Positions 24,663-34,413 of a DNA stretch of 64,000 nucleotides are shown here, piece by piece. Origin of the DNA: Vibrio cyclitrophicus (GTDB lineage Bacteria > Pseudomonadota > Gammaproteobacteria > Enterobacterales > Vibrionaceae); contig NZ_AP025480.1 in NCBI RefSeq assembly GCF_024347435.1, forward strand, positions 434,001 through 498,000, in the 5' to 3' direction. Numbering within the stretch: position 1 is the first letter of the stretch; each line of letters opens with the position of its first letter. Under the pieces are notes generated by a model. The model worked only from the letters and a program-made list of their open reading frames with translations. It made no database searches and had not been told where the DNA came from. Both the position numbers and the translations under genes were made by a program.

Positions 24663-25583
24663 ATGAAACCAACTCAAGCTATTTTAGCCGAGATTTTAGA
24701 CGAAGTTCGTCCCTTAATTGGTCAGGGAAAGGTCGCTGACTATATTCCTGCATTGGCTCGCGTATCGAACCAGAAACTGGCGATTGCGGTATACACTAAT
24801 GAAGGTGAAGTCATTCAAGCGGGTGATGCCAACGAAGCTTTCTCCGTGCAATCAATATCGAAAGCACTGAGTTTGACCTTAGCTATGGTGCTTTATAAGC
24901 CAGACGAAATTTGGCAGCGCGTAGGCAAGGAACCTTCAGGTCAAGCTTTTAACTCGATGATTCAGCTTGAAATGGAGCATGGTATTCCTCGTAACCCGTT
25001 TATCAATGCAGGTGCTATTGTCGTAGCGGATCTATTACAAAGCCGCCTGTCAGCACCGAGACATCGCTTATTAGAGTTTGTGCGCCAGTTATCGGGTGAC
25101 ACTCATATTGTGTATGACAAGATAGTAGCGGCTTCTGAGATGATGCACAGCGATCGTAATGCGGCTATCGCGTACTTGATGCGTTCATTTGGTAATTTTG
25201 AGAACGATGTTATCCCCGTACTCAACAATTACTTTCATGCTTGTGCACTTAAAATGACATGTGTGGACTTGGCGAAAACCTTTAGCTATTTGGCGAACAA
25301 AGGTGTGTCGGTTCAGACCAAGAAAGAGATCATCACACCTGTGCAAACCAAGCAGTTGAATGCTTTGCTTGCAACATGTGGTTTGTACGATGGGGCAGGT
25401 GAGTTTGCTTACCGCGTTGGTATGCCGGGCAAGTCGGGTGTCGGTGGCGGTATTATTGCCATCGTTCCTGGCGAAATGACGATTGCAGTGTGGTCTCCAG
25501 AGCTGGATCCTTCGGGCAACTCGTTAGCGGGCACTAAGGCGCTAGAGCTGCTTTCTGAGCGAATTGGTCGTTCTATTTTCTAA
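24663..25583 (+). CDS. glsB: Glutaminase
   Basis: This 306-aa beta-lactamase-fold enzyme converts glutamine to glutamate and ammonia. The catalytic Ser-x-x-Lys lies in [12 protein letters not shown] near residue 62-70. Other conserved parts are NPFINAGAI near 112 and GKSGVGGGI near 258. Length fits the family (about 305-310). A TAAG-rich leader precedes it with AGAAGTAAG as a modest ribosome site. Single gene, convergent with hemW. Confidence 0.95.
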   Translation: MKPTQAILAEILDEVRPLIGQGKVADYIPALARVSNQKLAIAVYTNEGEVIQAGDANEAFSVQSISKALSLTLAMVLYKPDEIWQRVGKEPSGQAFNSMIQLEMEHGIPRNPFINAGAIVVADLLQSRLSAPRHRLLEFVRQLSGDTHIVYDKIVAASEMMHSDRNAAIAYLMRSFGNFENDVIPVLNNYFHACALKMTCVDLAKTFSYLANKGVSVQTKKEIITPVQTKQLNALLATCGLYDGAGEFAYRVGMPGKSGVGGGIIAIVPGEMTIAVWSPELDPSGNSLAGTKALELLSERIGRSIF

Positions 25584-25723
25584 AAGCGCTTTTAAGCTGG
25601 GGTTCTACATTTACAAGAGATCCCCAACTCATTCGCCCTCGTTCTTGAGGATGACGGTGTGTTTGTAACTTTCGACGTACTGACCTCTAACTTTTGCGGG
25701 ATAAGACTTGCTTGATACCCGTC

Positions 25724-25758
25724 ATTCCCGATAGCGACGAAGGAGCGTAATCGGGAAT
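25724..25758. repeat. REP-like inverted repeat
   Basis: ATTCCCGAT (25724-25732) and ATCGGGAAT (25750-25758) form a hairpin around a purine-rich loop (GACGAAGGAG). It lies in the convergent glsB-hemW gap and resembles short dispersed intergenic repeats. Confidence 0.6.
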
Positions 25759-25784
25759 CTATTATTTGTCGGCGCTCAAATTAG

Positions 25785-25815
25785 AAAAGGGTTGACCCTT
25801 AAGCCAACCCTTACG
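25785..25815. terminator. Candidate terminator between glsB and hemW
   Basis: Stem AAGGGTTG / CAACCCTT (8 bp) with a 10-base loop; no strong T-tract on the plus strand, AATTTGA on the minus strand. Confidence 0.4.
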
Positions 25816-25823
25816 CAATACTT

Positions 25824-25871
25824 CTCGAATCTCGAATCTCGAATCTCGAATCTCGAATCTCGAATCTCGAA
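25824..25871. repeat. Heptanucleotide tandem repeat (CTCGAAT)
   Basis: Six perfect copies of CTCGAAT plus a partial seventh end at the base before the hemW stop codon. The repeat is outside the coding frame, so copy-number change would not alter the protein. Confidence 0.95.
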
Positions 25872-27059
25872 CTATTCGTCTTCTTCAGCCATAAAGGCTT
25901 CCAGCAAATCATTTAGGAACAGCTTTCCTTTTTCGGTAATCTGCCAATGAGTGTCGGTTTCGCTCAAGTAACCGAGATCTTTTGCCCACTCTATTGTTGG
26001 CTGGATCGAGTCAAAGTCTAGCCCCGTCGTATCAATGAAGTCTTGCTTTGGACACGCTTCCATTAGCCTGAAGCGATTCATGAAAAATTCAAAAGGGCGG
26101 TCTTCATTAGTGACTTCAAGTTCATCTGACAGATAGGGCTTCACTAAATTCTGATACGCTGCTAGGTAGCCTCTAGGGTGTTTAACCTTAGTGGTTCGAA
26201 CAATACGTCCATCTGCAAAGCTTAGCTTGCCATGAGAGCCACAGCCAATACCTAGGTAGTCACCAAAGCGCCAGTAGTTGAGATTATGCTGACACTGATA
26301 TCCCGGCTTGCTGTAGCCTGAAATTTCGTACTGCACATACCCTGCGTCTGCGAGCTTCTTATGACCCAAGTCGAAGATATCCCAAAGGTCATCATCGTCA
26401 GGCAGTTTGGGCGTTTTGTAATAGAACATGGTGTTAGGTTCTATTGTTAGCTGATACCAAGACAAATGTGGAGGGTCGAGCTCGATCGCTTTGTCTAGAT
26501 CAGCCAAGGCCTGATCAATGCTTTGATCCGGTAAGCCGTGCATTAGATCTAGGTTGAAGCTATTTAATCCAATCTTATGCGCTAAGTAAGCTGCGTTGAC
26601 CGCTTCATCTTGACCATGAATACGCCCAAGCCTTTCCAGTTTCTCTTGCTCAAAACTTTGTACGCCTACCGAGATTCGACTCACCCCTGCCTTTTGGTAA
26701 CCAGCAAAACGCTCAGCTTCGATAGTTCCCGGGTTGGCTTCCATGGTGATTTCTATTTCAGGTTTGAACGGGATACGCTGTTCAATGCCTTGTAGCAATC
26801 GGCCAATTCCTTCAGGAGAAAACAGGCTTGGGGTTCCGCCACCAATAAAGATCGAATGTAGCGGACGAGGCATACCATCGAGCTGATATTTTTCAATGTC
26901 AGTATCGAGATCCTCAAGCAGTGCATCGATGTACTCTTTTTCTGGGATCTCGGCTTTGAGAGCGTGAGAGTTAAAATCACAATACGGACACTTTTGTACA
27001 CACCATGGGATGTGGACATAAAGGCTAAGTGCGGGTGGAATTAGCGCTGTATTGTGCAT
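25872..27059 (-). CDS. hemW: HemW, radical SAM heme-chaperone-like protein
   Basis: This 395-aa member of the coproporphyrinogen oxidase-like family has the CxxxCxxC cluster CVQKCPYC near residue 20, followed by FIGGGTPSLF near 72. E. coli HemW is proposed to insert heme into respiratory enzymes rather than act as HemN; that assignment is family knowledge. The extra HemN cysteine is absent here (DF follows the CxxxCxxC cluster). Its ATG overlaps the rdgB stop (TAATG), indicating translational coupling. Confidence 0.95.
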   Translation of the reverse strand: MHNTALIPPALSLYVHIPWCVQKCPYCDFNSHALKAEIPEKEYIDALLEDLDTDIEKYQLDGMPRPLHSIFIGGGTPSLFSPEGIGRLLQGIEQRIPFKPEIEITMEANPGTIEAERFAGYQKAGVSRISVGVQSFEQEKLERLGRIHGQDEAVNAAYLAHKIGLNSFNLDLMHGLPDQSIDQALADLDKAIELDPPHLSWYQLTIEPNTMFYYKTPKLPDDDDLWDIFDLGHKKLADAGYVQYEISGYSKPGYQCQHNLNYWRFGDYLGIGCGSHGKLSFADGRIVRTTKVKHPRGYLAAYQNLVKPYLSDELEVTNEDRPFEFFMNRFRLMEACPKQDFIDTTGLDFDSIQPTIEWAKDLGYLSETDTHWQITEKGKLFLNDLLEAFMAEEDE

Positions 27060-27658
27060 TACAGAGCTTGCTCTTTGAGAGTCTTAAATAATGACGCGAG
27101 GGCTTTACCACGGTGTGATAGTTGCTTTTTACGCGACGATTCAAGCTCTGCTGAGGCGCAGTTATCTTCTGGCACAAAGAATACAGGATCGTAGCCAAAG
27201 CCATTCTCACCGTGTTCTTCAGTCAGAATACGACCTTCCCATTTACCGTGACACACCAATGGTGTTGGATCGTTTTCGTGACGTATTAGAACCAACACAC
27301 AGTGGAAACGAGCGGTACGTTTTTCAACGTCGACACCTTGCATAGCATCTAAAAGCTTTTCGATGTTTTGCTTATCAGTCGCCCCTTCACCTGAGTAACG
27401 CGCTGAGTAGATACCGGGTGCACCATTAAGGTAATCAACTTCTAAGCCAGAATCGTCAGCAATGGCTGGTAGCCCCGTCTCTTTCGCAGCGTGGCGAGCT
27501 TTGATGATGGCATTTTCAATGAAAGTTGTTCCCGTTTCAGCGACTTCTGAAACGTTAAACTCACTTTGCGCGACAACGTCAAAACCAAACTCAGACAGAA
27601 TATCTGCCATCTCGCGAACTTTACCTTGGTTGCCTGTGGCTAAAACAATCTTACTCAT
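27059..27658 (-). CDS. rdgB: XTP/dITP pyrophosphatase (Ham1/RdgB)
   Basis: This 199-aa enzyme removes inosine and xanthosine triphosphates from the nucleotide pool. Signatures are the start [14 protein letters not shown], the ADDSGLEVD segment near residue 67, YSARYSG near 84, and the C-terminal FGYDPVFF and LSHRGKAL. The length fits the family. It belongs to the yggS-proC-yggT-yggU-DUF4426-rdgB-hemW run. Confidence 0.97.
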   Translation of the reverse strand: MSKIVLATGNQGKVREMADILSEFGFDVVAQSEFNVSEVAETGTTFIENAIIKARHAAKETGLPAIADDSGLEVDYLNGAPGIYSARYSGEGATDKQNIEKLLDAMQGVDVEKRTARFHCVLVLIRHENDPTPLVCHGKWEGRILTEEHGENGFGYDPVFFVPEDNCASAELESSRKKQLSHRGKALASLFKTLKEQAL

Positions 27659-27706
27659 GGGGATGTGGCTCTAATAAGTTAGTGAACAGAAAAGTGGTGG
27701 TTGAAG

Positions 27707-28138
27707 CTACTCTTCTATATAGAATTTTTGTGTGAATCGCAGTGGGCCAGTGCCTTTCAAACCTGCGTTAACATCGATATTAAAAGTGATGTTTTCTTCG
27801 TGTGTTACAGGGAACTCAGCTAGGTAATAAATCGCATCACCTTCCTTTATTTCGCGGAAGTTAAGCGTGCGAGTGTTGCCTACAAGGTTCTTCGCTGTTC
27901 CCGTGATTTTAGCCGTTGTTGCTGGCTTGCCAAGGGAAGCTTTGTCTAAAACGCTGATGTTCAGAATCGCTGAGTAGCCATTTCGCTTAAGCTTATATTG
28001 CTTAGCGACTTGAGCTGTTAGAAATGTCGAGTTAAAAGCCGAGTAGTGAACCTCGACATCCTTAATGTTTTTAAATTGTCCTGCTGAGCTTGGTAGGGCA
28101 ACAAGAGCGGTGAGTAGTGCTGTAATCCATAGACGCAT
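27707..28138 (-). CDS. DUF4426-type exported protein
   Basis: This 143-aa protein has an N-terminal signal peptide (RLWITALLTALVALPSSAG, cleavage near residue 20), so it is probably periplasmic. The beta-rich body (VEVHYSAFNSTFL) fits DUF4426 proteins, which sit in this same gene string in marine gammaproteobacteria. Function is unknown. It lies between yggU and rdgB, all on the same strand. Confidence 0.8.
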   Translation of the reverse strand: MRLWITALLTALVALPSSAGQFKNIKDVEVHYSAFNSTFLTAQVAKQYKLKRNGYSAILNISVLDKASLGKPATTAKITGTAKNLVGNTRTLNFREIKEGDAIYYLAEFPVTHEENITFNIDVNAGLKGTGPLRFTQKFYIEE

Positions 28139-28168
28139 AGAGTGACTCCAATAAATAGCAAAAAGCCA

Positions 28169-28459
28169 TCATAGGATGGCTTTGACTTCAGTTGGGACTT
28201 GGCTTGGCGAGCATATTCGAACTTGCTTATGCCGACCGAGCTCTCCCTTTTCTATCTTAATTTGCCCTTTAGCGACCTTAAACTGTTTCGCAAGGTATTT
28301 CGCTAAGTGGGCATTGGCTTTGCCATCAACCGGTGGTGCGGTAATGGCAATTTTTAGTTCTTCGCCGTGCAGGCCAACGATTTTATCGCGGCTTGCTTTG
28401 GGTTGGATATAAAGCCTAAGAAGAATATCGTCCTCCTCGGCCCAAACGGCTTTTGGCAT
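28169..28459 (-). CDS. yggU: YggU family protein (DUF167/UPF0235)
   Basis: This small conserved protein of unknown function has the family core [19 protein letters not shown] and [12 protein letters not shown] start it at the ATG at 28459 ([10 protein letters not shown], 96 aa), matching the family start. A longer frame to 28504 would overlap yggT by 16 bases. It follows yggT in the same order as in E. coli. Confidence 0.88.
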   Translation of the reverse strand: MPKAVWAEEDDILLRLYIQPKASRDKIVGLHGEELKIAITAPPVDGKANAHLAKYLAKQFKVAKGQIKIEKGELGRHKQVRICSPSQVPTEVKAIL

Positions 28460-28488
28460 CGTCAAAGTACCTGATGTTCGTACTTGAA

Positions 28489-29046
28489 TTATAGCTGATA
28501 CCAAATAGGGCCGATCATGTCGCCCATTAGGAAGTTTGCAAACTGCAGTACAATAAACAAAACCAGTACGCTTAGATCGAAACCACCCATGTCAGGAAGG
28601 ATACGGCGAATAGGCATTAACATTGGTTCAGTCAGTTGATGGAACACGTACTCGATTGGGCTTCGGCCTTGGCTAACCCAGCTCAGGATTGCACGGATTA
28701 GTAGAACCCAGAAAATTAAACCTCCCGCCGCTTTGAGCAGAGAAAGGGCGCCAAAGATCAGGAAGCTGATATCAAATACAGCCGCACCGCCAGAGATAAT
28801 CAAGTTTAGAGCGACGAACTTAAGTACACACAGCACATAAGCGAAAACAACAGTCGCAAGGTCAAGGCTGCCGATTGATGGAATCACTCGGCGTAGTGGG
28901 GCTACAACCGGTTGTGTCGCTTTTACGATAAATTGTGAGAACGGGTTGTAGAAATCTGCACGTGATGCTTGTAGCCAGATACGCAAGATCACAACCATGA
29001 TGTAAAGATCAAAAACGGTCGAGATCAGAAAGCTCATCGAATTCAT
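28489..29046 (-). CDS. yggT: YggT family membrane protein
   Basis: This 185-aa inner-membrane protein has two repeated YGGT units, each with a membrane span and an FNPFSQF- or PIRRILP-type motif (residues about 30-60 and 150-170). Related proteins have been linked to osmotic shock and cell division, but the molecular role is not settled. It sits downstream of proC and overlaps the extended yggU frame. Confidence 0.92.
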   Translation of the reverse strand: MNSMSFLISTVFDLYIMVVILRIWLQASRADFYNPFSQFIVKATQPVVAPLRRVIPSIGSLDLATVVFAYVLCVLKFVALNLIISGGAAVFDISFLIFGALSLLKAAGGLIFWVLLIRAILSWVSQGRSPIEYVFHQLTEPMLMPIRRILPDMGGFDLSVLVLFIVLQFANFLMGDMIGPIWYQL

Positions 29047-29122
29047 ATTGTTTCCTTTTTCGGATTTACTTGCCGCTTAGGTATAACCCGAACGACATAA
29101 TGCTTTTGTACTGTAACGAGTA

Positions 29123-29941
29123 TTAAAACAGTTTTTCCATCTCTTCAGCTCGAGCGACTGCCGCTTGCATGGCTTTGGCTACGATGTCTGATAGTTGATG
29201 TTCATTGAACGTGCGCAACGCTTCTGCGGTTGTTCCGCCTTTTGAAGTCACTTGTTCACGCAGAGTAGATAATTCAGTATTTGGATTCGCTACCACCATC
29301 TCTGCCGCGCCTAATGCAGACTGCTGCACTAATTTACGAGCGGTTTCTTGGTCGAAGCCTTGGTTGATTGCCTCAGCTTGCATCGCTTCCATAAACAGGA
29401 AGAAGTAAGCTGGAGCACTCCCCGCTGCCGCAATGATGTTGTTGATACCAGACTCTTGCTCAACCCAGCTGACTTCACCTACAGCTTGCATCAGCTGAGA
29501 AGCGAAGTCTTTATCATCTTGGCTGACCGCTGAGTCGGCATAAAGACCGCTCATCCCTTTACCAAGCAGTGATGGCGTGTTTGGCATCACACGAACAAGG
29601 TTCAGTTGGCAGTTTAACATCTCATTGAGTCGATTCGCATTAATACCCGCAGCAATTGAGATAACCAGTTTGTTGCTAAAGTCGATGCTTTGTAAGGGGT
29701 TACATACATTAGCCATCATTTGTGGCTTCACTGATAATACAACAACGTCTGCTTGCTCAGCTGCGGCAATATTATCGCTGGTAGTATTGATGCCGTATTC
29801 TTGCTCTAACGGCAGCCTTCTGGTTTCTGAAGGCGCTGTTGCCGTAATCTTTTGCGCTGGATAACCACTTGCTACTAAGCCCGCTACAATTGAGCGAACC
29901 ATGTTTCCTGCCCCAATAAAGGCGATGTTCTTATGTTCCAT
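29123..29941 (-). CDS. proC: Pyrroline-5-carboxylate reductase
   Basis: This 272-aa enzyme makes proline from pyrroline-5-carboxylate with NAD(P)H. The N-terminal Rossmann fold shows FIGAGNMVRSIVAGL (residues 9-23); VKPQMM is near 73 and VRVMPNTP near 117. The C-terminal signature LREQVTSKGGTTAEAL is intact. It is downstream of yggS, as in E. coli relatives. Confidence 0.97.
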   Translation of the reverse strand: MEHKNIAFIGAGNMVRSIVAGLVASGYPAQKITATAPSETRRLPLEQEYGINTTSDNIAAAEQADVVVLSVKPQMMANVCNPLQSIDFSNKLVISIAAGINANRLNEMLNCQLNLVRVMPNTPSLLGKGMSGLYADSAVSQDDKDFASQLMQAVGEVSWVEQESGINNIIAAAGSAPAYFFLFMEAMQAEAINQGFDQETARKLVQQSALGAAEMVVANPNTELSTLREQVTSKGGTTAEALRTFNEHQLSDIVAKAMQAAVARAEEMEKLF

Positions 29942-30053
29942 ATATAAAATCCTGAGCGTGTCGCTGCGCGGTTAAAGCGAAGCGGTATCAATACTGTATT
30001 TTTCGTTGCTACTTGTTGTTGCTTGCTGTAGCTATTTCTTGTTACTTGCTGTG

Positions 30054-30758
30054 CTATTTCGCGTAATCACGAGCACCGAAAATAGCCGTTCCAATACGAA
30101 CCATTGTGCTACCAGCCTCAACTGCTGCATCCATATCACCACTCATACCCATCGAAAGGGTATCAATGTCTGCATACTTAGCGACTAGCTTTTGTTGAAG
30201 CTTTGCCAATTGAGAAAATGCATTAAGCTGTGATTGATAGTCAGAGACGTTTGCAGGAATTGACATCAATCCTCTTAAAGTGAGGTTAGGGAGCGACGAA
30301 ATCAACTCTGCGAGTGCAAAAACTGTTTCTTCTGACGTTCCTGATTTGGAATTTTCACCGCTGGTATTTACTTGGATGAGAACTTGCAGAGGTGGAAGCT
30401 CGCTTGGTCGCTGATCATTGAGCCTTTGTGCGATTTTATCGCGGTCGACAGAATGAACCCATTGGAAGCTTTCAGCGATTGGACGGGTTTTATTGGATTG
30501 AATTGGACCAATAAAATGCCACTCCAAATTTAGATTAGAATGATGTTCTGAAAAGTGTTTTACTTTATCAACACCTTCTTGAACATAGTTTTCACCAAAG
30601 GCAACTTGGCCTCCGAGTGCGGCTTCTAGAATCGCATCAATAGGTTTAGTTTTGCTGACGGCTAAAAGTTGCACGGAGTCTGGATCTCGTCCGCACTTTT
30701 TCTCAGCACTACGAATCTGTGAGGTGATTTGTTCGATATTTTGTTGAATACTACTCAT
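30054..30758 (-). CDS. yggS: Pyridoxal phosphate homeostasis protein YggS
   Basis: This 234-aa protein has the single alanine-racemase-like barrel. The PLP lysine is in LLAVSKTKP near residue 36, with FGENYVQE near 75, HFIGPIQSNK near 102, and the phosphate-binding SMGMSGDMDAAV near 202. It buffers PLP, without enzymatic activity of its own as far as known for the family. Its start is 27 bases from the divergent pilT. Confidence 0.96.
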   Translation of the reverse strand: MSSIQQNIEQITSQIRSAEKKCGRDPDSVQLLAVSKTKPIDAILEAALGGQVAFGENYVQEGVDKVKHFSEHHSNLNLEWHFIGPIQSNKTRPIAESFQWVHSVDRDKIAQRLNDQRPSELPPLQVLIQVNTSGENSKSGTSEETVFALAELISSLPNLTLRGLMSIPANVSDYQSQLNAFSQLAKLQQKLVAKYADIDTLSMGMSGDMDAAVEAGSTMVRIGTAIFGARDYAK

Positions 30759-30784
30759 AGCTGACTTTACTTAAGGGAAAATAA

Positions 30785-31822
30785 ATGGATATCACTGAGT
30801 TACTAGATTTTAGTGTAAAGCATAACGCGTCAGATCTACATCTTTCTGCGGGTGTATCTCCAATGGTACGTATAGATGGTGAAGTAAGGAAGCTTGGAAT
30901 ACCAGCTTTGAGTCATGCTGATGTACATCGTTTAGTTTTTGAGATCATGGACGATTCACAACGCGGTGAGTTTGAGGAAAAATTGGAAGTCGACTTCTCT
31001 TTTGAATTACCCAATGTTGGTCGCTTCCGTGTTAATGCTTTTAATCAAGCTCGTGGGTGTGCTGCTGTCTTTCGAACTATCCCTGTAGAGATCCCGACTT
31101 TAGATCAGCTTGGTGCGCCAGAAATCTTTGAAAAGATTGCGAACTACGAGAAAGGTTTAGTGCTTGTCACTGGCCCTACAGGTTCTGGTAAATCGACAAC
31201 TTTGGCGGCGATGGTGGATTACGTAAACCGCAATCACAACAAACACATTTTGACGATTGAAGATCCAATTGAATTCGTTCACACCAATAATAAATGCCTA
31301 GTAAACCAGCGTGAGGTTCATCGTGATACTCACAGCTTTAAAGCGGCGTTGCGCAGTGCATTACGTGAGGATCCGGACGTGATTCTTGTTGGTGAACTTC
31401 GTGACCAAGAGACGATCAGCTTAGCGTTAACCGCAGCTGAAACGGGTCACTTAGTTTTTGGTACTTTGCATACAAGCTCTGCGGCAAAAACTATCGACCG
31501 TATTATCGACGTTTTCCCAGGTAGCGACAAAGATATGGTTCGTTCAATGTTATCTGAATCACTACGCTCGGTGATTGCTCAAAAGCTGTTAAAACGTGTT
31601 GGTGGTGGTCGTGTGGCTTGTCATGAAATAATGATGGCGACACCTGCAATTAGAAACTTGATCCGTGAAGACAAAGTCGCGCAGATGTACTCGATCATTC
31701 AAACGGGTGCCGCACATGGCATGCAAACCATGGAGCAAAATGCGAAGCAATTGATCGCGCAAGGTTTGGTTGATTCGGACGAGGTCGAGAAAAAGATCGA
31801 AATTCAAGCCTCTATGTTTTAA
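30785..31822 (+). CDS. pilT: Type IV pilus retraction ATPase PilT
   Basis: This 345-aa hexameric ATPase drives pilus disassembly for twitching and DNA uptake. Walker A GPTGSGKST lies at residues 130-138, the Asp box (LREDPDVILVGELRD) near 195-209, the His box near 218-230, and the retraction-specific AIRNLIRE near 287. The length is standard. It is followed 14 bases later by pilU and is divergent from yggS. Confidence 0.97.
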   Translation: MDITELLDFSVKHNASDLHLSAGVSPMVRIDGEVRKLGIPALSHADVHRLVFEIMDDSQRGEFEEKLEVDFSFELPNVGRFRVNAFNQARGCAAVFRTIPVEIPTLDQLGAPEIFEKIANYEKGLVLVTGPTGSGKSTTLAAMVDYVNRNHNKHILTIEDPIEFVHTNNKCLVNQREVHRDTHSFKAALRSALREDPDVILVGELRDQETISLALTAAETGHLVFGTLHTSSAAKTIDRIIDVFPGSDKDMVRSMLSESLRSVIAQKLLKRVGGGRVACHEIMMATPAIRNLIREDKVAQMYSIIQTGAAHGMQTMEQNAKQLIAQGLVDSDEVEKKIEIQASMF

Positions 31823-31836
31823 TCAAGGTGATAAAA

Positions 31837-32946
31837 ATGGAATTGAATCAAATTCTTGAAGGTATGCTTTCACAAAAAGCGTCGGATCTTTACATCACGG
31901 TAGATGCACCGGTTCTGTTTCGTGTTGATGGTGAATTGCGACCTCAGGGAGAGAAACTGAATGCGGCTCAGGTTGCGCTGTTACTGGATGCGATGATGGA
32001 GCAAGACAGGCGCGACGAGTACAAACAAACGCGTGAGGCTAACTTTGCTATTGTGCGTGATTTTGGTCGTTTTCGTGTTAGCGCATTCTTTCAGCGAGAG
32101 CTACCAGGAGCGGTAATTCGACGTATCGAGACTAACATCCCAACCTTCGAACAATTAAAGCTTCCAGACGTACTACAAGACCTTTCAATCGCAAAACGCG
32201 GACTTGTGTTGGTGGTTGGGGCTACAGGTTCTGGTAAATCAACCTCAATGGCTGCGATGACGGGGTATCGCAATACCAACCGTTCAGGGCATATCTTGAC
32301 GGTTGAAGACCCGATTGAGTTCGTGCACGAACATAAAAAGTGCATTGTGACTCAGCGAGAAGTTGGGCTCGATACCGAGAGCTATGAAGTCGCGCTTAAG
32401 AACTCGTTACGCCAAGCCCCTGACATGATCTTGATTGGTGAAATCCGTACCCGTGAAACCATGGAGTACGCGATGACGTTTGCTGAAACCGGTCACCTTT
32501 GCATGGCGACTTTACATGCCAACAATGCCAACCAAGCGCTAGAGCGTATTCTTCACTTGGTGCCGAAAGAGCAAAAAGATCAGTTCTTATTTGATTTGTC
32601 GATGAATCTACGTGGTGTCGTTGCTCAGCAATTAATCCGAGATAAGAATGGTAGTGGTCGCCATGGTGTGTTCGAAATCCTACTCAACAGCCCACGGGTG
32701 TCTGATTTGATTCGTAGAGGTGAGTTACATGAACTCAAGTCGACAATGGCTAAATCAAAAGAGATTGGGATGCAGACCTTTGACCAAGCTTTGTATGACT
32801 TAGTCGTTGCAGGCAAGATCAGTGAAGAGGATGCGTTCCATAGTGCCGATTCCGCTAATGATTTGCGCTTGATGCTCAAGACTAAACGTGGTGATGACGA
32901 TTACGAAGTGGGAGCCTTAGCGGGAGTTAAAATTGATATGGGTTAG
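31837..32946 (+). CDS. pilU: PilT-dependent accessory retraction ATPase PilU
   Basis: This 369-aa PilT paralogue has Walker A GATGSGKST at residues 128-136 and the segments RQAPDMILIGEIRT and ETGHLCMATLHANN. PilU supports PilT in high-force retraction. I use the ATG at 31837 behind AAGGTG; a GTG at 31828 would add three residues. It differs from PilT in lacking AIRNLIRE, where it has SPRVSDLIRRGE. Confidence 0.95.
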   Translation: MELNQILEGMLSQKASDLYITVDAPVLFRVDGELRPQGEKLNAAQVALLLDAMMEQDRRDEYKQTREANFAIVRDFGRFRVSAFFQRELPGAVIRRIETNIPTFEQLKLPDVLQDLSIAKRGLVLVVGATGSGKSTSMAAMTGYRNTNRSGHILTVEDPIEFVHEHKKCIVTQREVGLDTESYEVALKNSLRQAPDMILIGEIRTRETMEYAMTFAETGHLCMATLHANNANQALERILHLVPKEQKDQFLFDLSMNLRGVVAQQLIRDKNGSGRHGVFEILLNSPRVSDLIRRGELHELKSTMAKSKEIGMQTFDQALYDLVVAGKISEEDAFHSADSANDLRLMLKTKRGDDDYEVGALAGVKIDMG

Positions 32947-32963
32947 ATCGATGCTAAATGCTG

Positions 32964-32991
32964 AAAAAACCGCTGTGAAGGCGGTTTTTTT
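32964..32991 (+). terminator. pilTU terminator
   Basis: Stem AAACCGC / GCGGTTT with a 7-base loop and a long T-tract. Confidence 0.9.
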
Positions 32992-33002
32992 GGCTAGATA
33001 AA

Positions 33003-33164
33003 TTAGTGATTGCCGTAACTATTGTTGTTACCAGAATATCCTCGTTCTTTCTCTAATTTAATTTTTGTCGGATATTGTTCACCGGTATAGCCTGCTGAGC
33101 CTCCGCTCATTGAACTGCACGCTGTGATTGCTAGAGAGGCGAATATTGCTAGAAAAATTTTCAT
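33003..33164 (-). CDS. Small lipoprotein, 53 aa
   Basis: A short minus-strand frame encodes a classic lipoprotein signal: MKIFLAIF core, then ITAC with the lipidated cysteine at residue 16. The mature part of 38 residues is glycine-, serine- and asparagine-rich (SGGSAGYTG near 20-28; NNNSYGN at the end). The upstream sequence GGGAGTTCAT places GGGAG nine bases before the ATG, a good ribosome site. Function is unknown. It is flanked by the pilTU terminator and ruvX. Confidence 0.8.
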   Translation of the reverse strand: MKIFLAIFASLAITACSSMSGGSAGYTGEQYPTKIKLEKERGYSGNNNSYGNH

Positions 33165-33262
33165 ATGAACTCCCACGTCCTTATTATGACTTGCTCTGGC
33201 ACTACGGAGTTAAATTCGTGTGGGATCATAAATTAGCTCAAATTTTGCTCACTTAATTTTTG

Positions 33263-33685
33263 CTAAGAATATTGCGCTTCAAACCAACTTTCTAAAATGA
33301 CAACAGCTGATTGGTTATCGACGTTACCTTTGCTTAGCGCTTTATAGCCGCCCATTTCAAAAAGGTCGGCCCTTGCTTCTGTCGTAGAAAGTCTTTCATC
33401 ATGCAGTTCAACATCCACACCAAAGCGTCCTTTAAGACGGTTTGCGAACTTCTTTGCTCTCGGTGTAATGGCTGCTAAATCTTTACCATGAAGATCGGTT
33501 GGTAAGCCAACAACGATAAGGTTTGGCTGCCACTCTTTAATTTGCTTTTCAATATCATCCCAATTCGGGATACCATCTTTGGCTTTGAAGGCTTTTAAAG
33601 GGCTGGCTGTGCCCGTGATTTCCTGTCCTATCGCACTACCGATACTTTTTGTACCGTAGTCAAATGCCATAATTGTTCGTGACAT
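33263..33685 (-). CDS. ruvX: RuvX/YqgF Holliday-junction-resolvase-like nuclease
   Basis: This 140-aa RNase H-fold protein has the first catalytic aspartate in [11 protein letters not shown] (residue 9), the second acidic region in DERLSTTEA near 95, and the third in [10 protein letters not shown] near 122. It is involved in pre-16S rRNA 5'-end processing in E. coli and was named for similarity to resolvases. It follows yqgE as in other gammaproteobacteria. Confidence 0.95.
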   Translation of the reverse strand: MSRTIMAFDYGTKSIGSAIGQEITGTASPLKAFKAKDGIPNWDDIEKQIKEWQPNLIVVGLPTDLHGKDLAAITPRAKKFANRLKGRFGVDVELHDERLSTTEARADLFEMGGYKALSKGNVDNQSAVVILESWFEAQYS

Positions 33686-33733
33686 GAAGTTTCCAAATTT
33701 GTCTGTGTTTGAGGTGTTATTTGCTGGTTTGGG

Positions 33734-34297
33734 CTAAGCATGACCAGCGTCTGCTGAAAGCTGAGCTGCATTAATGCCTAACATCTGCACGGCAACTTTC
33801 CAGCGTTCTGAAATTGGCGTATCGAAAATAACCTTTGGATCCGCTTCTACGGTTAACCATGAGTTTTCTGTAAGCTCTACTTCTAGTTGTCCTGGCTCCC
33901 ATCCTGCATAACCAAGCGCGACCAGATAATGCATTGGTTCATCTTCTGTACCTAACACCATTAGAATATCTTTCGAGGTTGTTACCGAGATTTGATCCGT
34001 CATGTTGATGCTGGATTGATAACTGCCTTTGGGTTTGTGCAAAATAAACCCTCGGTCTTCTGCGACTGGCCCACCATTAAGTACTGGCTTATCAAGGCTT
34101 GCTTGGTTGGGTTTCGGCTGTTCAGAATCAACCTCAACTTGCTTAAGCATGCTGCCGACAGTGACATCGATAGGGGCGTTGATCATCAAGCCCATCGCAC
34201 CTTCGTCATTGTGCTCACAAAGGTAGATCACCGAATTTTGAAAATATGGATCTTTCATTCCGGGCATAGCGACCAGAAAGTGGTTCGTTAAATTCAT
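33734..34297 (-). CDS. yqgE: YqgE/AlgH family protein (UPF0301)
   Basis: This 187-aa conserved cytosolic protein has [25 protein letters not shown] at its start (family signature) and [14 protein letters not shown] near residue 75. The molecular function is not established; AlgH affects alginate regulation in Pseudomonas. It lies between gshB and ruvX in the conserved gshB-yqgE-ruvX order. Confidence 0.94.
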   Translation of the reverse strand: MNLTNHFLVAMPGMKDPYFQNSVIYLCEHNDEGAMGLMINAPIDVTVGSMLKQVEVDSEQPKPNQASLDKPVLNGGPVAEDRGFILHKPKGSYQSSINMTDQISVTTSKDILMVLGTEDEPMHYLVALGYAGWEPGQLEVELTENSWLTVEADPKVIFDTPISERWKVAVQMLGINAAQLSADAGHA

Positions 34298-34329
34298 AGA
34301 GCCTCCTGCCAGTGTGTTCCCAGTAAAGG

Positions 34330-34353
34330 AAAAAGAGCGGCGTAAAGCCGCTC
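34330..34353 (-). terminator. Terminator after gshB
   Basis: Stem GAGCGGC / GCCGCTC with loop GTAAA; on the minus strand it is followed by TTTTTCC. Confidence 0.75.
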
Positions 34354-34413
34354 ATTGTTCTTTGCCTAGATATTTTTGTGTTTTCGAATAGCTAAGGCTT
34401 TCTTTAGTTTAGG

